Below, one piece after another: positions 16,610-25,217 of a stretch of DNA of 64,000 nt (positions within the stretch are counted from its first letter, which is position 1; each line of letters begins with the position of its first letter). The translations under genes and the position numbers were made by a program. Source of the DNA: Chloroflexota bacterium (GTDB lineage: Bacteria; Chloroflexota; UBA11872); NCBI GenBank assembly GCA_026706485.1, contig JAPOYR010000003.1:1-64000 (forward strand), in the 5' to 3' direction. A model generated the notes under the pieces. The model was given only the letters and a program-made list of their open reading frames with translations, ran no database searches and was not told where the DNA came from.

Positions 16610-17857
16610 ATGCAGCCAATGGCGCGACTTTTTCTCACCGAGTACGAGCGAAGGGAGCGCGTCCGGCTAACGCGCGATCAACTCGACGCGCTGCAAGGCA
16701 TGGACCCGTCGCCCTCGATCGACGTGCGGCCCACGCCGGGCGAGCAGGGCGTGTACGACCTGACGCCGGGATCGATGGTGGGGGTGGTGCGCCTGCCGGA
16801 CCTCACGATTGAGATCGCACCCAAGGTATCCGTCCAGCAGGTGATCTTCCTGATCTCTTACGCGCTCGGACAGTTGCACCTGCTTCCCACGCGCGTTGAC
16901 GTCGGGATTGCCGATCTGGTGGAGGCCATGGTCCGCCTGTTCCACGACCGAGTGCATCGGGCCACGCACCGCGGACTCTTGCACGGCTACGAGACCCGCG
17001 AGGAAGCGCTGCACGTCGTGCGCGGGCGCATCCGCATCGACGACCAGCTGCGCCAGCGATTTGGCGTGGCGGTGCCAATCGAGGTGAGCTACGACGAATT
17101 CACCCCCGATATTCCGGCCAATCAGCTGCTCAAGGCGGCGGTGCGCCGTCTGGCGCGCCTGCCCCTGCGCTCGCGAGAGTCCCGTCGGCTGCTCGGCGCC
17201 ATGCGGGCCGTGTTCGTCAACGTCTCGGACATCGAGTATCGGCGCTCGGACACCCTCCCCGATCCACCGCTCAACCCGCTGAATGCGCATTACCAGCCCG
17301 CGTTGGGCCTGGCCCGGCTGATCCTCAAATCGACGAGCTTCGAGTTGGCTCAGGGCAAGGTACGCGCGGCGTCGTTTCTCATCGACATGAACAGGGTCTT
17401 CGAGGACTTCGTGGTCGTTGCCCTGCGCGAGGCGCTGGAACTGACGGCGGGCGTATTCCCCCAAGGAGCGCAGAATCGCAGGCTGTGCCTCGACCGGGAG
17501 GAGCGCGTGAGGTTGGAGCCCGACATTTCGTGGTGGGAGAACAGCCGCTGCACCTTCGTCGGCGACACGAAGTACAAGCGCGCGTTTGGGAACGACGCGC
17601 GCAACGCCGACATCTATCAAGTCCTGGCCTACGCCATGGCCGCCAGACTCCCCAGCGCGTTGCTGATTTACGCCGCCGCCGATGACGCGGACGAGGAGGC
17701 AGGCGCCGTCTACCGCCTCGTGGACGGACGACTCGTGGAGCAGGCGGTGCTGGACTTGCGAGGCGATTCGGATCAGGTGCTCAATCGCGTCACGGCGCTG
17801 GCCGCCAAAGTCCGCGAGCATCGGGCGCGGGCCAGTCTCGTGAATCGTGCGGCCTGA
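16610..17857 (+). CDS. mcrC: McrC-like restriction nuclease subunit
   Basis: A 415-aa McrC-family protein. The N-terminal half (Y-D-L-T-P-G-S-M-V-G-V-V) is the McrB-binding region. The C-terminal third carries a PD-(D/E)xK nuclease core: LEPDISWW followed by FVGDTKYKR, with the catalytic Asp and D-x-K, then IYQVLAYAMA, the usual core helix. With the preceding McrB it forms a Type IV-like restriction system, cutting modified foreign DNA. Starts at 16595, 16610 and 16619 are all in frame; 16610 has the better upstream GGATGGGG. The gap to mcrB holds a dispersed repeat. Confidence 0.88.
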   Translation: MQPMARLFLTEYERRERVRLTRDQLDALQGMDPSPSIDVRPTPGEQGVYDLTPGSMVGVVRLPDLTIEIAPKVSVQQVIFLISYALGQLHLLPTRVDVGIADLVEAMVRLFHDRVHRATHRGLLHGYETREEALHVVRGRIRIDDQLRQRFGVAVPIEVSYDEFTPDIPANQLLKAAVRRLARLPLRSRESRRLLGAMRAVFVNVSDIEYRRSDTLPDPPLNPLNAHYQPALGLARLILKSTSFELAQGKVRAASFLIDMNRVFEDFVVVALREALELTAGVFPQGAQNRRLCLDREERVRLEPDISWWENSRCTFVGDTKYKRAFGNDARNADIYQVLAYAMAARLPSALLIYAAADDADEEAGAVYRLVDGRLVEQAVLDLRGDSDQVLNRVTALAAKVREHRARASLVNRAA

Positions 17858-17932
17858 CGGCGGCTGAATCGCTCCGGCGGCGCTGGTTCGTTTTGCCCGA
17901 GGCTGGACGCCGAGACAAACGCGCAATCCAAG

Positions 17933-17985
17933 CAAACTGTTTGTTTGACGGAGGAAAGTTCATCTGACAATTTAACTGTTGTCAG
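17933..17985. promoter_or_regulatory. paired inverted repeats upstream of the toxin-antitoxin genes
   Basis: Two perfect inverted repeats lie in an A+T-rich stretch 33-85 bp before the antitoxin start: CAAAC-5-GTTTG at 17933-17947 and CTGACAA-8-TTGTCAG at 17964-17985. Antitoxins of this class commonly bind palindromes over their own promoter, so an autoregulatory operator is likely by inference. Confidence 0.55.
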
Positions 17986-18017
17986 GCAGATTCTCCTCAA
18001 ATCCGGGAGCCTTGCTG

Positions 18018-18515
18018 ATGGCGACGCACGCCTACGACTACGAACGGCAGCCTGCGGAGCAGGTCGTTGTCGGCCTGACGACCAAGTCCGACAAGATCCG
18101 CGCGCTGTTTCGCGCCGGTTACAGCCGGTCGGAGATTGCCCGCAGCCTCGGCATCCGCTACCAGCATGTCCGCAACGTGCTGGTGCAGTCGGGCTATATG
18201 GAAACCCAGTTGAGCCGACCCTTGCCGGACGAAGACGCGGCAGCCGCGGCTTCGGCGCCTGAGCAAGTCCTAGCCACGATCGGAGCGGGAGGGAGGGTGG
18301 TGATCCCGGCGGCATACCGCGCGTCCCTCGGAATCAAGGACGGCGACGCTGTGATCTTGCGGTTGGAAGGCGAAGAGCTGCGCCTCGTGAGCTACGACAC
18401 CGAAACCCGTCTGATTCGCGAGATGATCGCCCGTTATGTGCCCGAGGGTGTGAGCCTGGTGGACGAGTTAATCAAAGAGCGCCGCCGTGAGGCCGCCGCC
18501 GAGGAGTCCATGTGA
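18018..18515 (+). CDS. antitoxin with helix-turn-helix and SpoVT/AbrB domains
   Basis: A 165-aa protein. Residues 23-55 read as a helix-turn-helix (IRALFRAGYSRSEIARSLGI, then RYQHVRNVL), and 84-130 are a SpoVT/AbrB swapped-hairpin DNA-binding domain (GAGGRVVIPAAYRASLGIKDGDAVIL). The C-terminal charged tail would be the toxin-binding part. The start is ATG 18018 with GGGAG upstream; a longer frame from 17979 overlaps the inverted repeat. It overlaps the PIN toxin gene by 4 nt, the standard antitoxin-first layout. A VapB-type antitoxin usually has only the AbrB part, so the extra HTH is notable. Confidence 0.85.
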   Translation: MATHAYDYERQPAEQVVVGLTTKSDKIRALFRAGYSRSEIARSLGIRYQHVRNVLVQSGYMETQLSRPLPDEDAAAAASAPEQVLATIGAGGRVVIPAAYRASLGIKDGDAVILRLEGEELRLVSYDTETRLIREMIARYVPEGVSLVDELIKERRREAAAEESM

Positions 18516-18901
18516 GCCGCGCCGTGCTGGATGCGTCGGCGATGGTGGCCTTCATACGCGGCGAACCGGGCGATGAAATCGTGAACGGATATGTGGGCGA
18601 CGCGCTGGCCTCGGCGGTGAACGTCGCCGAGACCGCCGCCCGGCTCGTCGATCTTGGCCTTTCGCTCACCGAAGTCGAACGCTCCATCGCCCACCTGTTC
18701 TTGGACATCGTCCCTTTCGACGAGGAACAGGCCCTTGCCACCGCCGCCACCCGCCGCACCACTCGCCACCGCGGGCTCTCGCTTGGCGACCGGGCCTGTC
18801 TGGAATTGGCGGCGCGCCGGCGGCTGCCGGCGGTGACGGCGGATCGGGCTTGGGCGGAGCTCGACGTGGATGTCGAGGTGCGGCTGATTCGCGGGGCATA
18901 G
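18512..18901 (+). CDS. PIN-domain ribonuclease toxin (VapC family)
   Basis: A 129-aa PIN-domain protein, a Mg-dependent ribonuclease toxin that in known cases cuts tRNA or rRNA. The acidic cluster is visible: Asp in VLDASA near residue 7, Glu in NVAETAARL near 41, Asp in LSLGDRACLELA and Asp in VTADRAW. The start is GTG 18512, overlapping the antitoxin stop (GTGA). The length is normal for VapC. Together with the preceding gene it forms a type II toxin-antitoxin module in the accessory stretch next to McrBC. Confidence 0.87.
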   Translation: MSRAVLDASAMVAFIRGEPGDEIVNGYVGDALASAVNVAETAARLVDLGLSLTEVERSIAHLFLDIVPFDEEQALATAATRRTTRHRGLSLGDRACLELAARRRLPAVTADRAWAELDVDVEVRLIRGA

Positions 18902-19072
18902 GCCGGGCACAAGGCCCGCCCCTACACGGATCTTGCGTTCCGCGGCCGAGATCGAACGGCTGGGATTCCTCGCTGGCGCTCGGAATGCCAAAGAGGGGGC
19001 GCTCGGAGTGACGGAATGCGCGCGCGGGTGCCACGATGGGGCCGTGCCTGGCGCAGCTCGGGGGTGAGGCCG
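18902..19072. repeat. short gap with dispersed repeats
   Basis: A hairpin-type repeat (GGCCGGGC...GGCCCGCCCCTACA) covers about 18901-18928 and part of the GGATTCCTCGCTGGCGCTCGGAATG unit lies at about 18963-18990. No gene is seen. Confidence 0.55.
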
Positions 19073-20296
19073 ATGTCGTCGAGCAATCGCGCGCAGCTGA
19101 TGCGCGATGGATATCTGGTCAAGCGCGACGTGATCCCAGAGGACCAGCTGGCGTCGCTGCGCGTGACCTTCGAGACGCTGCTCGATCGTCAGCGCGCGGT
19201 GTGGCGGCGCGAGCGCGGGCCCGACGACCCGCCGGGCGGCATCTGGGACAGCGCGATGCAGCCGCGGCTGAGCAATACCGAAACGTTCATCGACGCGGAT
19301 ACGGCCGAGGCGGTGGAGATTTGGGTCTCGGAGCCGATTCGCGGTCTGGCCGCGGAGTTGCTCGACGACGAGCACGCCGGAATCAGCGCGATGCAGATGA
19401 TGTGCAACCCCACCTTTGACTACGGTCCGGCGCCGTGGCATCGCGACATTCACCCCATCGACATGGGGCCCATGCAGTCGATGCAGGACAGCCTGGTGGA
19501 AGACGGGCCCAACTACATGCAGTGGAACATTCCGCTGTACGACGACAGCGTCTTCTGGATCGTCCCCGGCAGCCACACGCGGATCAATACCGAGGCCGAG
19601 AATCGCAGCCTGTTGGAAAACGCCCGCGTGCCGATTCCCGGCGGCGAGCAGGTCGAACTGCGCGCCGGCGACGTGCTGGTCTATGTCAACTATTTGATCC
19701 ACTGGGGCAGCCGCTACATGAGCGAGCCCACGCGCCGCACCCTGCACGGCGGACACACCATCTATCCGCACTGGGAGGACCTGGACTTCACGCAGCATCT
19801 CTCGGCCGAGGCGCGCGGCTGGTTCGAGCTGTGGGCCGCGCGCACGGCCAGGCTGAAGGACGACACCGAGCGCGCACTGCGGGCGGTGCTGGACCGCGAC
19901 GGGGATTCCTATTCGAAGGCGCTGGAGGCGCTGCGGCCCGGCGCGGGCGCCGCCACCAAGCTGCAGCTGACGATCTGGCTCTGCAAGGCCGCCATGCACA
20001 TCCACAACCTCAAGCGGCCGGACTACGCCAGCCTGCCGGCCGAGTTCCGCCGCCGCGCTGAATACAGTCACGGCATCTCGCTCAACTGGGGGCCGGCGTT
20101 TGCGGAGCGGTTCACCAAACCCGAGGCGGACGCGATTTGGCAGCGGTTCGGCGCGCTCGAGGACCATCTGCTGGCGCCGGGCGGCGAGGACTACGTGCCC
20201 GGCTACCAGTCGGGTCCGATTCCCTATTCCCTCGAGCGGATGCACGCCGGCATCACCGTCGGCGAGTTCATCGCCAGTTGGGGGCACGCGGCGTAG
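19073..20296 (+). CDS. phytanoyl-CoA dioxygenase (PhyH) family protein
   Basis: A 407-aa Fe(II)/2-oxoglutarate-dependent oxygenase of the PhyH family. The metal triad is visible as H123-x-D125 in PWHRDIHP and H210 in YLIHWGS, with a downstream Arg-rich RRTLHGGH segment for 2-oxoglutarate. Substrate and product are unknown; in marine Chloroflexota such genes are often expanded, and roles in degrading recalcitrant organics are proposed. The start is ATG 19073 with GGGGTGAGG upstream; a longer frame from 19016 lacks a clear ribosome site. It stands alone between the toxin-antitoxin pair and a tRNA gene. Confidence 0.85.
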   Translation: MSSSNRAQLMRDGYLVKRDVIPEDQLASLRVTFETLLDRQRAVWRRERGPDDPPGGIWDSAMQPRLSNTETFIDADTAEAVEIWVSEPIRGLAAELLDDEHAGISAMQMMCNPTFDYGPAPWHRDIHPIDMGPMQSMQDSLVEDGPNYMQWNIPLYDDSVFWIVPGSHTRINTEAENRSLLENARVPIPGGEQVELRAGDVLVYVNYLIHWGSRYMSEPTRRTLHGGHTIYPHWEDLDFTQHLSAEARGWFELWAARTARLKDDTERALRAVLDRDGDSYSKALEALRPGAGAATKLQLTIWLCKAAMHIHNLKRPDYASLPAEFRRRAEYSHGISLNWGPAFAERFTKPEADAIWQRFGALEDHLLAPGGEDYVPGYQSGPIPYSLERMHAGITVGEFIASWGHAA

Positions 20297-20370
20297 GAAG
20301 GGCCGAGCACCCTCACCTCAATCCTCTCCCATCAAGGGAGAGGAGGCCGGACGGGGCGGGGTGATCCATC

Positions 20371-20397
20371 GGGCGGCCACGAGGGCCGCCCCTACGC
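20371..20397 (+). repeat. hairpin repeat before tRNA-Leu
   Basis: GGGCGGCC and GGGCCGCCC arms around ACGA, followed by CTACG. It belongs to the dispersed hairpin family. Confidence 0.6.
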
Positions 20398-20435
20398 GGA
20401 ATCAGAGCCGTTTCCGTACTCTGCAACACATCCGT

Positions 20436-20516
<81 letters not shown>

Positions 20517-20735
20517 CCGGCGTTGTCGCGGCGAAGCCCCCGCTCGGTCGATCCCAAATCGGCCGGCCCACGGCTGCGCGCGTCCAATGCGTCCCTGGCA
20601 ATGTTCCGGCAGGTGGATCGACCGTCCCTACAAGGGGTCAGTCTGGGTCGGCTGGGGTAGGGTAACGGAGACCAACTTGGCGGCCCAAGAGGCGGCCGAG
20701 GGAGTTCAGCGGATCGCAATACGGATGAACTACCG

Positions 20736-22493
20736 ATGACGATGCCGTACAGCGACGACCTGATCCGGCGCCAATTGCGCTTGGGTGAGGACAACGGGTG
20801 GGAGTTCAAGGAGGTCGACTTCAGTAGCGCCCGACGGATCCGACAGCGGCGGGACGACTGGGCCGATGAGATTGCCGCATTCGCAAATGCCCGTGGCGGT
20901 GTGCTCCTGCTCGGCGTCACCGATGGCGGTGAGGTTCCGGGAATGTCCCGCGAGCGTCTGGACGAATTGGAACGACTCGTAGGAGACATTTGCAGGGATT
21001 CCATAACGCCGGCGATCCGAGTCGAGGCCTACCGTCGCGAGCTGGATCAGCGGTCGTTCCTGCTGGTCTCGGTTCCCGAGGGCCATTCCCAGCACGACAG
21101 CCCCGGCGGGAGCTATGTGCGCGTTGGCAGTTCGAAGCTCCCAATGACGCCCGACGAACGGATGCGTCTCGCGCAACGGCGAGGCCAAGCCCGCTACGCC
21201 GGCGTCGACAAGCAGACGGTTGCCGCCACCGGGTTTGCCACGCTTGATGAGCGGCTGTGGAAACCATTGCTCAGTGCCGAGAGCTTGGCTGCTCCGGAGG
21301 TGGGACTGGAGAAGCTCGCGCTGCTTGGCACAGACGTGCATGGCGCTACCCGGGCCACGGTAGCCGGTGTGCTGCTCTGCACCGAGAACCCTGCACAGTT
21401 TCTCCCAAACGCCGTCATCACGGCCGTGCGTTACCGAGGCACAGACCGCGCATCTGGGCAGATCGACGCGCAGGAGATCAGCGGGCCGATCAACCGCCAG
21501 ATCACGCAGGCACTCGCATTCGCTACACGCAACATGCGCGTCGGTGCGCGCAAGGCTCCCGCCCGTGAAGACTTGCCCGAATACAGCGCCCGTGCGCTGT
21601 TCGAGGGCTTAGTGAACGCGGTCGTGCACCGCGACTATTCGATCAGAGGGAGCCGAATCCGGCTGTCGATCTTCGCCGACCGCCTCGAACTCCGCTCTCC
21701 AGGCGCTCTCCCAAACAACCTGACGATCGAGAGCATGGGCGAACGGCAATCGACCCGAAACGAGGTGCTGACGTCGGTGCTCGGCAGAATGGACGCCAGC
21801 GGAGTCGAAGGCGCGGGAGGCAGGCAGTATTTCATGGAACGGCGCGGCGACGGCGTCCCTATCATTCGCCGCGAGACGAAGGCACTCACCGGGAAAGAAC
21901 CGACGTTCCGGCTGATTGACGACGCGGAACTCTGCCTCACGTTACCGGCTGCCGAGCTTGACTCCGGACCTGCGACCGTCACGATCACGGTGCGCCGGGA
22001 CAGTCGACCGCTCGCAGGCGCGGACGTGCTGGCGCTGTTTCCAAACAAGACATGGAAGCGAACGTCCACGGACAGCCACGGCGAAGCGCGCCTCGAACTG
22101 CATTCAACTCATCTGCCTATGACAGTGTTCGCGGCCGCCGACGGTTCCGTCGCATACGTCGAGCGGGAATGGGTCCCGGCGGAACGAGCGCTCGCCATTG
22201 AACTAACCCCGCTGCCTGGCGGCGGTTCGGTCGTGTTCGCTGAAGAGACAGGTTGCGTCCCCGGACTTGTGGGCCGCCTGAATCCAATCCTCGATACGAG
22301 CAACAGAACGTATCTCTACGCATCCAACATCGCCATAAACGGAGGGCGCCAACAGCCGGTCTCGTTCGTCCCAGGCGTGGAAGACCTGCACTTGATGGAC
22401 GCCAACGGCAACGATTTGCTCGTGCGCGTGGCAGCGATTGTCGGACGGTCATCGCTCCTCGAGTACCGCCCGATCGAGGTGAAGCCGGGGTAG
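20736..22493 (+). CDS. AlbA/Schlafen-domain ATP-binding protein with C-terminal extension
   Basis: A 585-aa protein. Residues about 15-145 form an AlbA_2 (Schlafen-like) domain: GWEFKEVDF, then AFANARGGVLLLGVTDGGEV. Residues about 270-400 match the associated HATPase-like C-terminal part: ALFEGLVNAVVHRDYS and LELRSPGALPNNLT. The last 170 residues begin with a carboxypeptidase-regulatory-like beta domain (PLAGADVLALFPNKTW) and end in an unrecognised region. Such proteins are often DNA-binding regulators or defence components. The gene is less G+C-rich than its neighbours and lies just after tRNA-Leu, suggesting transfer. ATG at 20742 is an alternative start. Confidence 0.75.
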   Translation: MTMPYSDDLIRRQLRLGEDNGWEFKEVDFSSARRIRQRRDDWADEIAAFANARGGVLLLGVTDGGEVPGMSRERLDELERLVGDICRDSITPAIRVEAYRRELDQRSFLLVSVPEGHSQHDSPGGSYVRVGSSKLPMTPDERMRLAQRRGQARYAGVDKQTVAATGFATLDERLWKPLLSAESLAAPEVGLEKLALLGTDVHGATRATVAGVLLCTENPAQFLPNAVITAVRYRGTDRASGQIDAQEISGPINRQITQALAFATRNMRVGARKAPAREDLPEYSARALFEGLVNAVVHRDYSIRGSRIRLSIFADRLELRSPGALPNNLTIESMGERQSTRNEVLTSVLGRMDASGVEGAGGRQYFMERRGDGVPIIRRETKALTGKEPTFRLIDDAELCLTLPAAELDSGPATVTITVRRDSRPLAGADVLALFPNKTWKRTSTDSHGEARLELHSTHLPMTVFAAADGSVAYVEREWVPAERALAIELTPLPGGGSVVFAEETGCVPGLVGRLNPILDTSNRTYLYASNIAINGGRQQPVSFVPGVEDLHLMDANGNDLLVRVAAIVGRSSLLEYRPIEVKPG

Positions 22494-22562
22494 AAGAGAG
22501 CCGCCGGCGTCGCGATCAACTCGAATGTCGCAGGCGGAACGTGCTACCCGCCCTTACGCAAT

Positions 22563-23300
22563 TCAGACCGCTTCACCTCCGAATTCGCGATTGACGCGCT
22601 CGTACTCGTCGGGGCTGCCGATGTCGAACCAGCGCCCGTGAAACGCCTGGCCGATCACCCGGCGCCGGGTGTGGAGCCACTCCATGACCGACCCGAACTT
22701 GTCGGTGCTGCCGCCGTCGGCCAGGTAGGCGTCGAAGTCGGCCAGGTTGGCGCGCGGGAAGCCGTAGATGCCGGTCGCGGCAAGCGTCGAACGCGGCGCC
22801 TCCGGCTTTTCGACGAACGAGACGATCCGATCATCGTCGTCCAGTTCGACGATGCCGTAGCGCGTCGCCAATTCCAACGACTCGACGTCGTACAGCCCCA
22901 CCACGATGTCGCTGACGGCTCGCGCCGCCAGCGGCCGCAGGTCGAAGTCGAACACGTTGTCGCCCAGCACGATGATGAGATCGTCGTCGGGGTGCGCGGT
23001 GTCCAGGAAGTATTTGATGTCGCCGATGGAGCCCAGCTTGGTCGCTTCGGTGGTGGTCTGATCGTTGTGCAGCGTCAGGCGCGGGGCCAGGTCGTGCGCC
23101 GCGGCCCAGTCGACGAACTGGGGGAAAAAGACATCGTGGGTAATGACGTGGACCTGCTGCATGTCGTCGACGGCGGCCAGTCGCTCGACCACGAAATCCA
23201 AGCTGCAGCGCGTGCCGATGGGCAACAAGTGCTTGGGCGTGGCGCGGGCGAGATCGCCCATGCGCGTGGCCCAGCCGGCGGCGAGGATCAACGCTTGCAT
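22563..23300 (-). CDS. sugar nucleotidyltransferase
   Basis: A 245-aa nucleotidyltransferase of the RfbA/GlmU type, transferring a nucleotide to a sugar phosphate. The signature is at the N-terminus, LILAAGWATRMG...PKHLLPIG, with Trp where many members have Gly or Tyr. VLGDNVFDFDL supplies the metal-binding Asp, followed by FVEKPEAPRS and GRWFDIGSPDEY at the end. The length equals the stand-alone enzyme. ATG 23300 is preferred over a longer frame because the domain starts there. Divergent from the LysM gene. The sugar is unknown. Confidence 0.85.
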   Translation of the reverse strand: MQALILAAGWATRMGDLARATPKHLLPIGTRCSLDFVVERLAAVDDMQQVHVITHDVFFPQFVDWAAAHDLAPRLTLHNDQTTTEATKLGSIGDIKYFLDTAHPDDDLIIVLGDNVFDFDLRPLAARAVSDIVVGLYDVESLELATRYGIVELDDDDRIVSFVEKPEAPRSTLAATGIYGFPRANLADFDAYLADGGSTDKFGSVMEWLHTRRRVIGQAFHGRWFDIGSPDEYERVNREFGGEAV

Positions 23301-23437
23301 GCCGCCGATGATAGCGCCGGCCGCAAGCGCGGACGCGTGCGCCGCTATACTCGGCGACACCGCGAACGAGACTCCGCGCCGACATCCCGCTGCGGATGGG
23401 CTACGGGGATGAGCCGCCAGCCGGGAGAGTGGCGCGC

Positions 23438-24022
23438 GTGACCGATGCACGCCGTGAATTGATCTTCGGAGCGCTCGGTCTCGCCATTCTCGCGGTCGTG
23501 GCCGTGGTCCTGGTCACACAGGCTTCCGATAGCTTCCCCGGAACGGGCGGCGAGTCGCCTTCAGACGAAACTTCCCCTGGGGTGACGGTGCCGCCGCTGC
23601 CTTCGCCGACGCCCACGCCCACCCGTGTCCCAACCCCCACGCCCACGCCCCTGCCGCAGACCTACACCGTGCAAAGCGGGGACACGCTGGCGCTGATCGC
23701 CGAGCGTTTCAACGTCACGATCGAGGATCTGGCCGCGAAGAACGGGATTCTGGATCCGAACAACATCTTCGCGGGGCAGAAGCTCGAGCTTCCCCAGCCG
23801 GACGAGCGGGTGACGCCCGCGGCGCCAACGGGATCCGACGACGAGGTCTACGTCGTGAAGGCCGGCGACACGCTGTTCGCCATTGCGCAGGAGCTGGGGG
23901 TGACCGTGGAAGACCTGGCTGATATCAACGAGATCGCCGACCCGTCGCAGCTCTTCGTCGGCCGGCCGCTCAGGATCCCCGAGCGCCAGATCACGCCCCC
24001 CACACCCCGTCCATCGCCCTAG
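23438..24022 (+). CDS. membrane-anchored protein with two LysM domains
   Basis: A 194-aa protein from GTG 23438 (GGGAGAG upstream). A single transmembrane helix is at about 7-27, a Pro/Thr-rich linker (repeated PTPTP) at about 46-73, LysM 1 at about 75-119 (YTVQSGDTLALIAERFNV) and LysM 2 at about 136-180 (YVVKAGDTLFAIAQELGV). LysM binds N-acetylglucosamine polymers such as peptidoglycan, so it is an envelope protein facing outward. No catalytic domain is present; it could anchor or recruit others. An upstream ATG at 23396 is possible but lacks a ribosome site. Confidence 0.83.
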   Translation: MTDARRELIFGALGLAILAVVAVVLVTQASDSFPGTGGESPSDETSPGVTVPPLPSPTPTPTRVPTPTPTPLPQTYTVQSGDTLALIAERFNVTIEDLAAKNGILDPNNIFAGQKLELPQPDERVTPAAPTGSDDEVYVVKAGDTLFAIAQELGVTVEDLADINEIADPSQLFVGRPLRIPERQITPPTPRPSP

Positions 24023-24168
24023 TCGCCCCGGGGGCGATGACGGTTGGAGCGCAGCGCCGATGTCCGGATGACCGAGAGAGCGCGACCCCGGACTGAACCG
24101 GGCCGCCTACCGAGGCTGAACCGCCGCTCTCTATAATCGGGCGTCGCCAGATTCGCGCTACCGGAACC

Positions 24169-24570
24169 ATGTCAATCACGTCAACGGTCATCAAGCGCGC
24201 CGTCCGCCAAGCTCCGACGGAGGCGTTGACGCTCGTCGAGCGCGCGGTCAAGCGGCCGCTATTCGGCTGCCAGATGTGCGGGCACTGCATCCTGCAGGAC
24301 ACGGCCTTCATCTGTCCGATGGCTTGCCCGAAGGGGCTGCGCGACGGGCCATGCGGCGGGACCGACATGCACGGCATGTGCGAAACCGATCCCTCGATGC
24401 CCTGCGTGTGGCTGCGGATTTATGAACGCGCGGAGCGCCTGGGGCGCGTCGACCGGCTGATGAAGCTGCAGGACGATTTGGACTGGCGCGGCCAGGGCAC
24501 GTCGTCGTGGATCAGCCTCGTGAAGCGGGCCGCCGATCGCATGCATCCGGCGGCGCGGGAGAAGTCCTAG
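24169..24570 (+). CDS. stand-alone methylenetetrahydrofolate reductase C-terminal domain protein
   Basis: A 133-aa, Cys-rich protein of the MTHFR C-terminal domain family. The Cys block spans about residues 34-65: GCQMCGHCILQ, FICPMACPKGLRDGPCGG. Further Cys residues follow in HGMCETDPSMPC. Such domains occur in MetV-type partners of the MetF reductase in anaerobes and as fusions; the Cys pattern suggests an iron-sulfur or zinc site. No metF is nearby in this window. Its TAG stop shares the palindrome CTAG (24567-24570) with the stop of the convergent DedA gene. Confidence 0.83.
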   Translation: MSITSTVIKRAVRQAPTEALTLVERAVKRPLFGCQMCGHCILQDTAFICPMACPKGLRDGPCGGTDMHGMCETDPSMPCVWLRIYERAERLGRVDRLMKLQDDLDWRGQGTSSWISLVKRAADRMHPAAREKS

Positions 24571-25217
24571 CGAGCAGATTCGCGGCGGCGGAAGATGCGC
24601 CGCCGGAGTCGGAAGATCGCGAAAGCCAAGAGCACAACGCCGGCGACTACCGCGAGGCTGACCCCAATGCTCACGTTCTCCTCGATGGCCTCGACCAGAA
24701 GCTCGTATTCATCGCCGAGCGCCCATCCGAGGCCCACGAATATGCAGGCCCAGATGGTGGCTGAGATGGCCACCGACGGCACGAACAGCCGAAAGTCAAC
24801 GCGCGACACGCCGCACACCAGCGTCAAAATGACGCGGAATCCCGGGACCAGGCGAAGCAAGATCACCGCCCAGAACTGGTAACGGCGGAGCCAGACCTCG
24901 ATTCGCTCCTGGCGTTCGTGGCTGAGGCGAAAGATGCCCCGCAGCCGGTTGATGAGCCGAGTGCCGAAATATCGTCCGAGCCAGTATTGAATGGACGCCC
25001 CGAGGGTGGCCGATCCGACGGTGACCAGCAGCACGAGCAGCGGGTGCGCCTCGCCGCGGGATATCTGATAGCCCATGAGCACCAGCAAGGTATCGGCCGG
25101 CACTGGAAAGGGAATGCCGACCTCTTCGATGCCCACATACAGGGCTAAGCCCAGGTACTGGCTGACACCCAGAAAGGCCGACAGGGCCTCGCGGAAGGCA
25201 TCGAACCCTTCACCCAT
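24567..25217 (-). CDS. DedA family membrane protein
   Basis: A 216-aa integral membrane protein of the DedA/SNARE-associated family, members of which act as proton-coupled lipid transporters (for example undecaprenyl phosphate recycling). The family signatures are E-x-x-G-I-P-F-P-V-P-A-D-T in the N-terminal half and RLVPGFRVILTLVCG in the central part, the latter containing the essential Arg. Four to five hydrophobic stretches are visible, and the C-terminal tail is Arg-rich. It ends tail-to-tail with the MTHFR-C gene. Confidence 0.9.
   Translation of the reverse strand: MGEGFDAFREALSAFLGVSQYLGLALYVGIEEVGIPFPVPADTLLVLMGYQISRGEAHPLLVLLVTVGSATLGASIQYWLGRYFGTRLINRLRGIFRLSHERQERIEVWLRRYQFWAVILLRLVPGFRVILTLVCGVSRVDFRLFVPSVAISATIWACIFVGLGWALGDEYELLVEAIEENVSIGVSLAVVAGVVLLAFAIFRLRRRIFRRRESAR

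Noticed and set aside
18434-20287. 617-codon minus-strand frame
   Set aside because: Antisense shadow of the PIN toxin and phytanoyl-CoA dioxygenase genes. It is rich in His/Arg/Gln, with no family features.
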